From: JAJYKN01 sp035516155 | GTDB lineage: Bacteria > Nitrospirota > UBA9217 | Direction: 5' to 3' | Assembly (NCBI GenBank): GCA_035516155.1 | Contig: DATJAP010000021.1 | Location: forward strand, 98,513-162,512 | Length of the DNA stretch: 64,000 nucleotides | Shown here: positions 36,274 to 44,472 of the stretch, piece by piece | Layout of the letters: each line of letters starts with the position of its first letter | How positions within the stretch are numbered: the first letter of the stretch is position 1 | Translations under genes and position numbers: made by a program | Notes under the pieces: model-generated | What the model saw: only the letters and a program-made list of their open reading frames with translations | Databases searched by the model: none | What the model was told of the DNA's origin: nothing

Positions 36274-36812
36274 TCATTGATCTCCATGTCCACGATTTCC
36301 ATTTCTCGTCCGCTTTTCATTTCAATAAATTGGGATCCGCACAGCGGGCAGGCAAAAACGAACCGGGCATTTTCCACGGTGAAGTCTTTTTTGCACTCGG
36401 AGCACACACCGCTTATGGGGACCGATTCGATGACCAGTTGGGCTTTTTCCGCCACCGTGTTTGACTTTGACGCATCGAATGCAAACTGGAGCGCCTCCGG
36501 CATGACGCCGGCCGCTTTCCCGATACGCAGCCTAACAGAATCGACATGGTTCCCACCGACTTCACGGCATTTTTCCACTACGATATCGAGAATACTAAGG
36601 GCAAGAGCGGTTTCGTGCATGGCATTTCCCGATTCAACGACTTCCTTTTCGATCTTTTGTATTGCGAATCCGGCATGGACAAGAACATAATCTCCCACCC
36701 GCGGTTCGTCAGGCATGAGCATGAGATTTACTTCTTTTCTCGCTCCGAATACGTCTATAGTCGCCGACAGGTTGTCGATGCTGATTATTCTCGAGGGGAT
36801 TGCGAGACACAT
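36270..36812 (-). CDS. HypC-HypA fusion protein
   Basis: One uninterrupted 180-residue frame with two maturation factors. Residues 1-64 are HypC: MCLAIPSRIISID (Cys2 binds the iron intermediate) and GDYVLVHAGFAIQKI. Residues 65-180 are HypA: MHETALALSILDIVV, RLRIGKAAGVMPEALQFAF, and a zinc ribbon of two CxxC pairs (CSECKKDF and CPLCGSQF). HypC normally has about ten more residues and its own stop. In free HypA the N-terminal amine and the Met-His-Glu start bind nickel; here they are internal. An internal ATG at 36620 could still give separate HypA, but no strong ribosome binding site precedes it. Confidence 0.88.
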   Translation of the reverse strand: MCLAIPSRIISIDNLSATIDVFGARKEVNLMLMPDEPRVGDYVLVHAGFAIQKIEKEVVESGNAMHETALALSILDIVVEKCREVGGNHVDSVRLRIGKAAGVMPEALQFAFDASKSNTVAEKAQLVIESVPISGVCSECKKDFTVENARFVFACPLCGSQFIEMKSGREMEIVDMEINE

Positions 36813-36863
36813 GGGTAAGTCCGATCAAAACAAGGATATTTGCTTCCGGCCTTGCTGATACCA

Positions 36864-36892
36864 TTTATCGCACATCTTGTCCGTCCTGTCAA
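36864..36892 (-). promoter_or_regulatory. Candidate internal promoter for the hyp genes
   Basis: Minus strand: TTGACA (36892-36887), 17 bases, GATAAA (36869-36864), in the 138-base gap upstream of hypC-hypA. It would allow maturation genes to be expressed independently of the structural genes. Confidence 0.5.
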
Positions 36893-36950
36893 GCCTGCAG
36901 AGCATCGTCCGGGCGGCAGTCGCCTCAAATCCGAGCACGGCTTATCACCA

Positions 36951-37457
36951 TCAGATAACCTTCAACTTCTTCAATTCCTCGAAGATCAATTCCTTCACTT
37001 TCGGGATAACTGCCTTCAATTCATCGCTCAATTCGAGCGACCATGAGGTAACATCCTTGGGCTGCACCCCAATAATGATCGTTTTCGGCCTTTTCCCGGT
37101 CAATTCGGCCATATGAAGGACGTCGATGAGGCTTATCTGATGGAGGGAAACCTGCTTTTCTGCTGCGTATTTCATGTCCTCCGGGGCAAAACGGAACAGG
37201 GAACCAGGCGTGTCATTGGCCTCTACAACGTCGATAATGATAAGATGGTCGATCTCATGGAACAGCGGGATCAATTGATGACTGACCGTCCCCGCTTCCA
37301 TCACTTTTACGTTTTTTGGAAAGGCTGTGTCTTGAAGGGCATTTATCAGATGGACGCCGAAACCATCGTCCTTGAGCAGGAGATTACCGACACCAAGTAT
37401 AAGAACTTCTTGGGGAGGCGCCGAAACGCCTCCCCGAATCTGATCATCTGATGTCAT
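36951..37457 (-). CDS. Hydrogenase maturation protease (HyaD/HybD type)
   Basis: Endopeptidase that removes the C-terminal tail of the large subunit after nickel insertion. ILGVGNLLLKDDGFGVH carries the metal-binding acidic residue, IIIDVVEANDTPG the second, and SLHQISLIDVL the His region; a GVQPKDV motif follows. The length (168 residues) is normal. It starts 1 base after the cytochrome b stop, in the structural operon, so the large subunit at 38.1-39.7 kb is the substrate. Confidence 0.92.
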   Translation of the reverse strand: MTSDDQIRGGVSAPPQEVLILGVGNLLLKDDGFGVHLINALQDTAFPKNVKVMEAGTVSHQLIPLFHEIDHLIIIDVVEANDTPGSLFRFAPEDMKYAAEKQVSLHQISLIDVLHMAELTGKRPKTIIIGVQPKDVTSWSLELSDELKAVIPKVKELIFEELKKLKVI

Positions 37458-37458
37458 C

Positions 37459-38100
37459 TTAATGTTTTTTGAGCTTGTATCCCGTAAAGATGGACGTAAG
37501 TGACTTGTCCTTGTTAATCATGGTGATCATGATGCTCATGTACACGTGAATCAGGATGAAGATAATGAAGAACCACATGACGAGGATATGCCAGATCCTG
37601 GTATAGGATTCTCCCCCGAGCATGTTGCTCACCCACAGGAAGCTATTCGGCGTCTTGATGAACCCGAAGAGACTGCCATGGTAGAGCGCCGCCCCGGTCA
37701 GGGCTTCGAAGATGATCGCGAGGCCGACCACGAGGTAGGCCAGGGCCTGGAGCGGGTTGTATTTGCGATAGTCTTTGTGCGAGCCTTTCATGAAGAGATA
37801 GTAGCCGAGGATGTCCGGGACATTCTTCAGGTTCTGAATGACCGAGAAATCCTTCCAGTCGGCATCAAAGGTCGACCGGAAGGCCATGTAAATCCTCACG
37901 ATGAGCCCTAAAATAAGCGCATAGGCCGCCGTAAAATGGAAAAAGCGCATCGACGCCATAATTGTACTGTCCGGCCCGCCGGCGATAAACGGCCAGTGGA
38001 TGTAGATTCCGGTGAAGACAAGCACGGCGATCGAAATGACCCTGATCCAGTGGTCCAGGATATAGCCAACGCTCCACTCCTTTATCATTTTATCTGCCAT
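37459..38100 (-). CDS. Hydrogenase b-type cytochrome subunit
   Basis: Membrane cytochrome b (HupC/HyaC type) of 213 residues with about four helices. Candidate heme ligands are His in LDHWIRVISI, MRFFHFTAAYAL, RIWHILVMWFF and FILIHVYMSI. It anchors the periplasmic hydrogenase dimer and passes electrons to the menaquinone pool. It lies 10 bases after the large-subunit gene and 1 base before the protease. Confidence 0.92.
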   Translation of the reverse strand: MADKMIKEWSVGYILDHWIRVISIAVLVFTGIYIHWPFIAGGPDSTIMASMRFFHFTAAYALILGLIVRIYMAFRSTFDADWKDFSVIQNLKNVPDILGYYLFMKGSHKDYRKYNPLQALAYLVVGLAIIFEALTGAALYHGSLFGFIKTPNSFLWVSNMLGGESYTRIWHILVMWFFIIFILIHVYMSIMITMINKDKSLTSIFTGYKLKKH

Positions 38101-38110
38101 GGTGTCCTCC

Positions 38111-39703
38111 CTATGAGACCTTGAAGTCCATGATACGGTTAGACTCAGGATGGATCACATGCACCGTACAGGCAAGGCACGGATCAAAGGAGTGAACCAC
38201 GCGCATGACCTCGAGCGGTTTTTCCGCGTTCGCAACCGCCGTCCCGATGAGAGCCTCCTCAATCGGTCCGCGCATCCCATTATCGTCTCTCGGGCAGACG
38301 TTCCAGGTTGTCGGCACCACGCACTGATAGTTCTTGATCCTTTTGCCATCCACATCGATCCAGTGGCCCAGGGCGCCGCGCGGAGCTTCCCACAGACCGA
38401 TTCCCTGCGCCTTGTCGGGGATTGTGTACTCGGCGTACACAGCCGTATTCCCGTTCTTTATGTTCCCGACGAGGTCCACTCCCCACTGATACATGGCATC
38501 GGCCACCATCTTGCATTCCAGGGCGCGCCCGGCGATTCTGCCGATAATGCCGAAAAGCACCTCCGGATGCCCCGCATGTCCAATCTTTGCGAGGGTATCG
38601 TCGATCAGCTTCTTGGCCGTGGGCTGTCCGGCAGCATAGGCAACGACCATCCTGGCAAGGGCACCCACTTCCATGGGTTTGCCTTGAAGCCGCGGCGCCT
38701 TTGCCCACGTGTATTTCTTGCTGGAATCGTACCCGGTGTACTCCGGATCCGTTTCTCCCACGGTGGGATTGAGCGGTTTTGAGTTCTTATACCAGCTGTG
38801 CGACGTATGCTCCATGACGTCTTCCGGCTTTGCATCATGGACTTTGGGGAAATCGGAAGCGAAGATCGCGCCCCTCGGCAACATCCGCTTTTTGGGATCA
38901 AAGGACCCATCCTCGAACACGCCCCAGGAAAGGAAGTTGGCGTAACCCTTGCCCACGCCCGCAGCACCGAGATAGAACGGTGCGATGGCAAGCACGTCGG
39001 TAATGAATACATTGTCGATCCAGTCCTGAAGTTCCTTCACTCTAAAGAGGTAGTTCTTAAGGTCATCGACTGACGGAACATGCGTCACGCCGCCCGGAGG
39101 GCTCGTCATGGTCATCGGCATTCTGCCACCGAACAGGGCGCTTACCTGGGCCGCCTTTGCCTGCATTTCAAGGGCTTCAAGATAGTGGGCCACAGCCAGG
39201 AGATTCACATCCGGCGGAAGTTTATATGCCGGGTGCCCCCAATAGGCATTCGCAAAGGGGCCAAGCTGTCCGGACTCGACAAACGCTTTCAGTTTGCCCT
39301 GCACCTTCTTCAGAGACGCTTCCTTCGGCTGTGCCTTGAGAGCCGACACCACATCGACATAGTCGAGGGCATTGAGGTGATAGAACCAGAGAATGTGGGA
39401 ATGGACGAACTGAGCGCCTTCGATGATGTTTCTGAGGATACGGCCGTTGTCCGGCGGTTTTACATTGAATGCCTGGTCCATGCTCATCGACGAGGCATGA
39501 CCGTGCGATGTCGGGCAGACCCCGCAAATGCGCTGCGTAATGTGCCACGCGTCGCGCGGGTCCCTTCCCTGAAGAATGATTTCAAAACCGCGGAACAGCG
39601 TGCCCGTTGTCCAGGCGTCTTTAACTTTGCCGCCTTCAATCTCCACATCGATTCTGAGGTGGCCCTCAATTCTCGTAAACGGATCAATGGTTATCCTGGC
39701 CAT
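38111..39703 (-). CDS. NiFe hydrogenase large subunit
   Basis: Catalytic subunit of 530 residues. The two nickel-binding Cys pairs are in RICGVCPTSHGH (L1, near residue 60) and DPCLACTVHVIHP (L2, near the C-terminus). Fifteen residues after the TVH histidine form the tail removed by the protease, consistent with a protease gene in the operon. The start codon overlaps the small-subunit stop (TAATG). Motifs fit a respiratory, periplasmic group 1 enzyme; subgroup assignment would need a phylogeny. No selenocysteine is indicated. Confidence 0.95.
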   Translation of the reverse strand: MARITIDPFTRIEGHLRIDVEIEGGKVKDAWTTGTLFRGFEIILQGRDPRDAWHITQRICGVCPTSHGHASSMSMDQAFNVKPPDNGRILRNIIEGAQFVHSHILWFYHLNALDYVDVVSALKAQPKEASLKKVQGKLKAFVESGQLGPFANAYWGHPAYKLPPDVNLLAVAHYLEALEMQAKAAQVSALFGGRMPMTMTSPPGGVTHVPSVDDLKNYLFRVKELQDWIDNVFITDVLAIAPFYLGAAGVGKGYANFLSWGVFEDGSFDPKKRMLPRGAIFASDFPKVHDAKPEDVMEHTSHSWYKNSKPLNPTVGETDPEYTGYDSSKKYTWAKAPRLQGKPMEVGALARMVVAYAAGQPTAKKLIDDTLAKIGHAGHPEVLFGIIGRIAGRALECKMVADAMYQWGVDLVGNIKNGNTAVYAEYTIPDKAQGIGLWEAPRGALGHWIDVDGKRIKNYQCVVPTTWNVCPRDDNGMRGPIEEALIGTAVANAEKPLEVMRVVHSFDPCLACTVHVIHPESNRIMDFKVS

Positions 39704-40809
39704 TATTTTTTCCCTCCGTCGTCTTTAGTTCTGCCGGAAGCCGCTGTCGCGGCGGCGTGAATCGCAATACCGGCAACCGTAGCTACCGCGGCTACCGCTC
39801 CAATCTTGTCAGCGCCAGCCTCCACCCCGCCGAGGCCCGGAATCTTCACGCCCGGAAGCGGTTCATAGAATCCCGCAAACTTGTCAGTCCATCCCGGCTC
39901 GGCGCAGCCGATACACGGTCCGCCGGCTTTAATGCACCAGCTGGTCCTGTCGTTGTACTGGATCTTGGGGCATGCCGAATAGGTCATCGGTCCTTTGCAA
40001 CCCATCTTATATAAGCAGTATCCCATGGCCTCTTCTTTGGACCCAAATTTCTCTACGTACCGACCCGCATCGAAATGGGCTCTGCGTTCGCAATTGTCGT
40101 GAATCGTCTGGCCGTAGAACATCTTCGGTCTGCCGAATCCGTCAAGATCGGGCAGTTTTCCGAGAAGAAGGAAGTTTACGACAACCCCGACGAGATATTG
40201 GGGGTTTACCGGACAAAGGTCGAGGTTGACCAACGGCTTGTTAATGCCGACCCTCTGCATGGCTTCTTTAATACCGATAATCTGGGAAGGATTCGGTTTC
40301 GCTGCAGGTACGCCTCCGGTAGTGGCGCAGCTCCCGATGGCCAGAATGGCAACGCTGGGACCGGCCATTTCCTTAAACACGTCGAGCATCTCCCTGTTGC
40401 CGATCATCCCAAAGCCTTTTTTCGTCGGGATACCTCCCTCAACGATAAGGACATACCCGCCGGCTTTCGCGGAATTGGCGAGAATTTCTTCTGCCTGCTT
40501 ACCGGCTGCAGCCATGATGGTTTCATTGTAATCTACACTGAGGATGTCAAGGATGACTTCTGCGGGACTCGGATAGGTTGCTTTGATAAAGGCTTCGGTG
40601 CAGCCGGTATCTGATGCGAAGTTGAGCCAGATTACCGGTGTTCGTTTTGCGGCTTTTTCCAAGGCTGCTGCGATTTTTGGAGCGAAGGATTCAGAGAGGC
40701 CGAGAAGGACAGCAGTTGCACCACAATACTTTAAAAAATCTCTTCGTTTTATGCCACGAAACTCTAGAGCATCAAAAAACTGTTTACTTGCTTCTTCTTT
40801 CTTACTCAT
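39703..40809 (-). CDS. NiFe hydrogenase small subunit with altered cluster ligands
   Basis: Iron-sulfur subunit of 368 residues. Tat signal KRRDFLKYCGATAVLLG near the N-terminus and a hydrophobic C-terminal helix. The proximal-cluster motif, normally CTGC, reads ASDTGCTEA, with Asp in place of the first Cys; the other ligands (GSCATTGG, DLCPVNP) are intact. The distal site (TIHDNCERR, GYCLYKMGCKG) is normal. At the medial site SWCIKAGGPCIGC has Cys where [3Fe-4S] enzymes have Pro. The ATG at 40809 follows AAGGAGG; the upstream frame to 40836 is rejected. Confidence 0.93.
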   Translation of the reverse strand: MSKKEEASKQFFDALEFRGIKRRDFLKYCGATAVLLGLSESFAPKIAAALEKAAKRTPVIWLNFASDTGCTEAFIKATYPSPAEVILDILSVDYNETIMAAAGKQAEEILANSAKAGGYVLIVEGGIPTKKGFGMIGNREMLDVFKEMAGPSVAILAIGSCATTGGVPAAKPNPSQIIGIKEAMQRVGINKPLVNLDLCPVNPQYLVGVVVNFLLLGKLPDLDGFGRPKMFYGQTIHDNCERRAHFDAGRYVEKFGSKEEAMGYCLYKMGCKGPMTYSACPKIQYNDRTSWCIKAGGPCIGCAEPGWTDKFAGFYEPLPGVKIPGLGGVEAGADKIGAVAAVATVAGIAIHAAATAASGRTKDDGGKK

Positions 40810-40901
40810 AAGCGTCCTCCTTAGAATTTGGCTCAAATAAGTAAAACTATTTTTTTCGTGGATTGGCCGGAGTGGGCAGAAGAAAAAGTGAAACCGCTCT
40901 T

Positions 40902-40926
40902 AAATTGTTACTGAGAGTTACAATTT
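40902..40926. promoter_or_regulatory. 25-base dyad at the hydrogenase transcription start
   Basis: Arms AAATTGTTACT (40902-40912) and AGTTACAATTT (40916-40926) pair with one mismatch around GAG. The site sits at about +1 to +25 of the predicted transcript, so it could be an operator or a 5' hairpin. Confidence 0.55.
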
Positions 40927-40932
40927 AGAAAA

Positions 40933-40961
40933 AGGTTAGCATAGACAAATCTATTTGTCAA
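40933..40961 (-). promoter_or_regulatory. Hydrogenase operon promoter with overlapping palindrome
   Basis: Minus strand: TTGACA (40961-40956), 17 bases, TAACCT (40938-40933). A perfect palindrome, GACAAAT-CT-ATTTGTC (40944-40959), covers the end of the -35 box and the spacer, where a repressor or activator would sit. The leader would be ~115 bases. No sigma-54 promoter (TGGC-N8-TTGC-like) was found in this 363-base region. Confidence 0.55.
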
Positions 40962-41172
40962 ATTTATATCTATATAAAATAATATTTTTTCTGTTAAGGA
41001 CATGCTTAACTCTGATCATGTAAAGAGACTTTTGGCGGTTTCTTCCGCCCCACGACAAGATTATATGTCTTAAATTGCAATGACATCCCCTTCCATGTTC
41101 GCTAAGTTTTATTGATAAACAAAAAAAACATGTTCCTCGGACCATCCCCTCTCTCAGGCACAAGGGGGAGCA

Positions 41173-42039
41173 TCAGGGAGTAGACTGCACTCTGACTTGT
41201 GATTCGCCGAAAACCCAGGTTACAGCAAATCCGGCCATTCCTGATTGCTTCGTTCTCATCAGAGGACTGTCGGCAAAGACTGCCCCCGACAGATTGTCGT
41301 ATCGCAAAAAAGAACCAAACCAAACGTCTTTAAACCGCTTGCTCAAGGTCAGGATCAGGAGCGATCCGCTGTATCCACCGCGCGTGGTGTAAGCAGGGCG
41401 GAAGCCCGGGACCGCATCGGCGCTATCAACCTGGTAGTAGTATTCATGATATTCTTTTGAGGCAAAAAGCGGACCCAGAGCAAACCCTAAATTCCACCCT
41501 CTTTCCGAACCGAGATTCAAGAAATCAAAATTAAGTTGGGGATTAATCACAAATCCCTTCCCGGCAAGATAGGTGAAATCCGATGCAAAGACGGCTCGTG
41601 CTGGAAGCCGGAGTTGGACAGCACGGTCTCCGCTGCAATTAGATATTAGACAGATTTCCAGAGAGGGCCCTATCTGGAAAGTGGGATCAAGATTACGCAT
41701 CCCGGTGCGGGCCGTGTTCTGGTTGCTTTTAACCGGCAGAGCGCCGTCCACACTAAGATTCAATTGAACACGGTCTGAATTGAACAGCCGACCATAGAGG
41801 CCCTTCCTGTCCAGCCGGAGAATCTCTCCGCGATATACGAGATACGGAAAGGGAAGTACGAAAATCCGCTGTTGGTTGGAACCCCGGTAATCAGGAAGAC
41901 TGATGCCGGTTACGCCGAAACCAGCCTCCCATAATGGCAATTCATCAGCCCGCGCAAATGACGATAGATACAATATCAAAGAGACCGCAGCAACAGGTGC
42001 TATCCGCCTCATCAAGCGCACCCGATCTATATCAAACAT
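41173..42039 (-). CDS. MipA/OmpV-family outer-membrane protein
   Basis: A 288-residue beta-barrel: signal peptide (RRIAPVAAVSLILYLSSFARA), EAGFGVTGISLPDYRGS (family start motif), repeated amphipathic strands and a final GFAVTWVFGES strand. MipA in E. coli scaffolds peptidoglycan enzymes, but many relatives are just uncharacterised barrels. It lies 164 bases downstream of the sor cytochrome gene on the same strand, separated by a strong hairpin. An internal ATG at 42012 (MRRIAPVAAV) may be the real start. Confidence 0.8.
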   Translation of the reverse strand: MFDIDRVRLMRRIAPVAAVSLILYLSSFARADELPLWEAGFGVTGISLPDYRGSNQQRIFVLPFPYLVYRGEILRLDRKGLYGRLFNSDRVQLNLSVDGALPVKSNQNTARTGMRNLDPTFQIGPSLEICLISNCSGDRAVQLRLPARAVFASDFTYLAGKGFVINPQLNFDFLNLGSERGWNLGFALGPLFASKEYHEYYYQVDSADAVPGFRPAYTTRGGYSGSLLILTLSKRFKDVWFGSFLRYDNLSGAVFADSPLMRTKQSGMAGFAVTWVFGESQVRVQSTP

Positions 42040-42063
42040 AAACCATTCTTAAAGTTAGGATTT

Positions 42064-42098
42064 GCAAGACGTCAGGAATTGGCTTCCTGACGTCTTGC
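42064..42098. repeat. Perfect 15-bp hairpin between cytochrome and mipA genes
   Basis: GCAAGACGTCAGGAA (42064-42078) and its exact complement (42084-42098) around a TTGGC loop. No T-tract follows on either strand, so it is not a textbook terminator. It lies ~25 bases upstream of the mipA start. Confidence 0.8.
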
Positions 42099-42203
42099 CG
42101 GATTCCCGGAGATTAATCTGTATTACCCTGCCCTTGGCACTTGCTTCAATTCAGCAACAATACCTGGAGAAGGTCACCGCTTCGTTTGTGTTGGAGGGGC
42201 GTC

Positions 42204-42536
42204 TTATTTCAAGTTTTTGAGAATGTACTCCGCTATTTTGTGAGCATCGTGGTCCGATATGGTTTTCTCGTCGAATTTGGTCATGCCGGGACCGGGGTTT
42301 CTCATAATGTGCATAATATCGGCAGCCGTCATGACATGGTTCGCTTCACGATCTTTTTTATGAAGTGTTTTTGCCGGATTTACAATATTTCCCCCATCGG
42401 GATGGCAAATTTTGCAGTTTGCGGCGAATAGCGCCGCACCTGACTTTTCAGATGCTTTTTCCGCGACGGCATACTCAGCGACCAAGCAGATGACTGCCAG
42501 TGAAACAAACCCTAGAAATACATTTTTCATAACCAT
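42204..42536 (-). CDS. Periplasmic monoheme cytochrome c in the sulfite oxidase cluster
   Basis: A 110-residue class I cytochrome: signal peptide, heme site in AANCKICHPDGG, and a Met ligand candidate in GPGMTKFDEKTIS. GGAG precedes the start by five bases. It lies 48 bases downstream of sorB, so it is a good candidate for the electron acceptor of the sulfite dehydrogenase, passing electrons on to the cbb3 oxidase. Confidence 0.85.
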   Translation of the reverse strand: MVMKNVFLGFVSLAVICLVAEYAVAEKASEKSGAALFAANCKICHPDGGNIVNPAKTLHKKDREANHVMTAADIMHIMRNPGPGMTKFDEKTISDHDAHKIAEYILKNLK

Positions 42537-42584
42537 AGATTCTCCTTTTTTGAAAGTAAAATATTTTTTTTACTATTTGCTTCT

Positions 42585-42926
42585 CTACTTGCCCGTTCCG
42601 TATTCCGCACTCAAGTACTCAGTGATGATTTTTGCGTCTTCTCCATTGATCGGCGCACCCATTACTTTGATCATTTTATTCACTTCCGCCGACCAAGTCG
42701 CCTCCGGCAATGCCGGCTGCATGGTTATGTATTCGAGGCTGTGGCAAATATTGCAGAGTGTACGCACTTTATCCAGTCCAGGTCCGGGCTTCAACGTTAC
42801 GTCGGTGCTTGGAATTGTAATAGAGTGAACACTGCTTTTATCCTGATCGCCCCCGCTCTGCCCCTGAGCATTGCCCGATGCCGATGCCAACATCACGATA
42901 GCGGTTATTATCAAGAGATTTTTCAT
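42585..42926 (-). CDS. sorB: Sulfite dehydrogenase cytochrome subunit SorB
   Basis: A 113-residue exported monoheme cytochrome: signal MKNLLIITAIVMLASASG, heme site in VRTLCNICHSLEYITMQP, and the WSAEVNKMIKVMGAPI segment typical of SorB. It follows sorA by 10 bases. In the known enzyme SorB takes electrons from the SorA molybdenum centre and hands them to a soluble cytochrome c. Confidence 0.88.
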   Translation of the reverse strand: MKNLLIITAIVMLASASGNAQGQSGGDQDKSSVHSITIPSTDVTLKPGPGLDKVRTLCNICHSLEYITMQPALPEATWSAEVNKMIKVMGAPINGEDAKIITEYLSAEYGTGK

Positions 42927-42936
42927 GGCATATCTC

Positions 42937-44142
42937 CTATCGCACGGTCACGGTGACTTTTTCGACAACGTTTCTCATGTATCCGGCGGGATTCCAGCGC
43001 GGTTCAAAGGGCTGAGACTCGCCATTGTTGTCCGTTGCCCTGACCATGAGCGTATACCTCCCCTTCTTTTTCGGTAGCCATGAATAGGACCACTGGATCC
43101 ATGAGTATTTCCCAAGGTTTTTCCCGAGTTTCGTTTCATTCCATGTTTTGCCGTTATCAATCGAGACCAGGACATCCCTGATGCCGTAACCTCCTGAAAA
43201 CGCGATTCCTTTCAGATCTACTGCTTTATACGCCTTGACCGAAGCTCCCTCTTCCGGATCTATAATGAACGACCTCGTGTCCATCCGGTTAATGGGTATT
43301 GATTTTTCCACTTTCCCTCCCGGCTCAACGCAGGCGCAGGGGTTGTCCGGAATTCGGTATGCCGTCTTCACCCAAAATCCTTCAAATGGCTCGGAAAGGA
43401 CAGTTATATCACTCAGGGCCTTTACCCAATACGTCGCAAACCATCCGGGTACAATGAGTCGAGCCGGAAATCCGTTGAGCATGAGCAACGGTTGTCCGTT
43501 CATTTCGTAAGCGACAAGGATGTCCGCGTCAAGAGCTTTGTCAACGGGAAGGCTTTTCACTAAATCTGGGACACTTGGCAGGGGTGGTTTATCAAGTCCG
43601 TTGAAGGAAACGTCAACTGCACCGGGTTTGATTCCGGCCTCGGCCAGAATATCTTTGAGCCTGACGCCGGTCCAGGTAACATTTCCCATGGCTCCGTTCT
43701 GCCACTCACCGCCGGCCACGGGAGGTTCGAAATAACTTCTACTGTTTCCGGAACACTGAATAACTGCGGTCATCGTTACTTTTTCATATTTTGTTTTTAG
43801 ATCATCCATGGAAAGCTGCAGCTCCTTATCCGTATGACCGCTTACCTTGAGTCGCCACTCTTTTAAATCCACCGAAGTAGGAACCTCAGAAATGTGCCAC
43901 CTCACAAAGAGAGCATCGTTCGGCGTTATCAGTTCACGGAAATATTGCATCGGCGTTTCCAGCTGCGGAGGGCGTGATGTCAGAAGAATCATGTCCGTTT
44001 TCTCGGGAAACCGTACGAGGTTTTTTCTGTCCACGGCGGCCAGAAGCTCTCCCGGAATTTCACCGAGCGTCGTCATACCGGCTACAATGCCGGCAGTCTT
44101 CAAAAAATCCCTTCGTGTGAATTTGATTATTGGATCTCCCAC
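42937..44142 (-). CDS. sorA: Sulfite oxidase-type molybdopterin enzyme SorA
   Basis: Periplasmic molybdoenzyme oxidising sulfite to sulfate. Tat signal FTRRDFLKTAGIVAG. The Mo-coordinating Cys is in VIQCSGNSRSYFEPP, with the NGFPARLIVPGWF motif after it, then a C-terminal Mo-co dimerisation domain (SGGYGIRDVLVSIDNGKTW). The GTG at 44142 is chosen because GGGAGGA lies seven bases upstream; the longer frame to 44208 has no such site and would put residues before the Tat signal. Operon order is sorA-sorB-cytochrome. A YedY-like reductase role is unlikely given SorB. Confidence 0.9.
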   Translation of the reverse strand: MGDPIIKFTRRDFLKTAGIVAGMTTLGEIPGELLAAVDRKNLVRFPEKTDMILLTSRPPQLETPMQYFRELITPNDALFVRWHISEVPTSVDLKEWRLKVSGHTDKELQLSMDDLKTKYEKVTMTAVIQCSGNSRSYFEPPVAGGEWQNGAMGNVTWTGVRLKDILAEAGIKPGAVDVSFNGLDKPPLPSVPDLVKSLPVDKALDADILVAYEMNGQPLLMLNGFPARLIVPGWFATYWVKALSDITVLSEPFEGFWVKTAYRIPDNPCACVEPGGKVEKSIPINRMDTRSFIIDPEEGASVKAYKAVDLKGIAFSGGYGIRDVLVSIDNGKTWNETKLGKNLGKYSWIQWSYSWLPKKKGRYTLMVRATDNNGESQPFEPRWNPAGYMRNVVEKVTVTVR

Positions 44143-44472
44143 GGCGATGTCCTCCCTTGAGAAAAAGATGTCTTTCCGATAAACACAAGAACCTCTTAAC
44201 ACAGGCATTTGTGCCGCCCGCCAGGAATATCACGAAGAACCTGGAGGCTAACTGGTAGAGCAGCAGGGAGAAAAATAATAACCTAGAAGAATAGAAAAAC
44301 GCACACAATTACTTTATGATTGATTATAGCCTAAAATTAGATGATTTCAAGATATCAGCAGGAATTGCGGTCTGAGAGATTCACTATTTCTCGGCTAGGC
44401 ACACCAAGTCAACAGCAATAAAAGCCACATAGCACGACACGGCCATCAGCCGAAAAAATTTTATGAAAAAGC
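44143..44472. other. Gap upstream of sorA holding its promoter
   Basis: No gene. The AT-rich middle holds the sorA promoter listed separately. No operator was recognised. Confidence 0.4.
44323..44350 (-). promoter_or_regulatory. Promoter of the sor operon
   Basis: Minus strand: TTGAAA (44350-44345), 16 bases, TATAAT (44328-44323). The leader to the sorA GTG would be about 175 bases. Confidence 0.55.
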
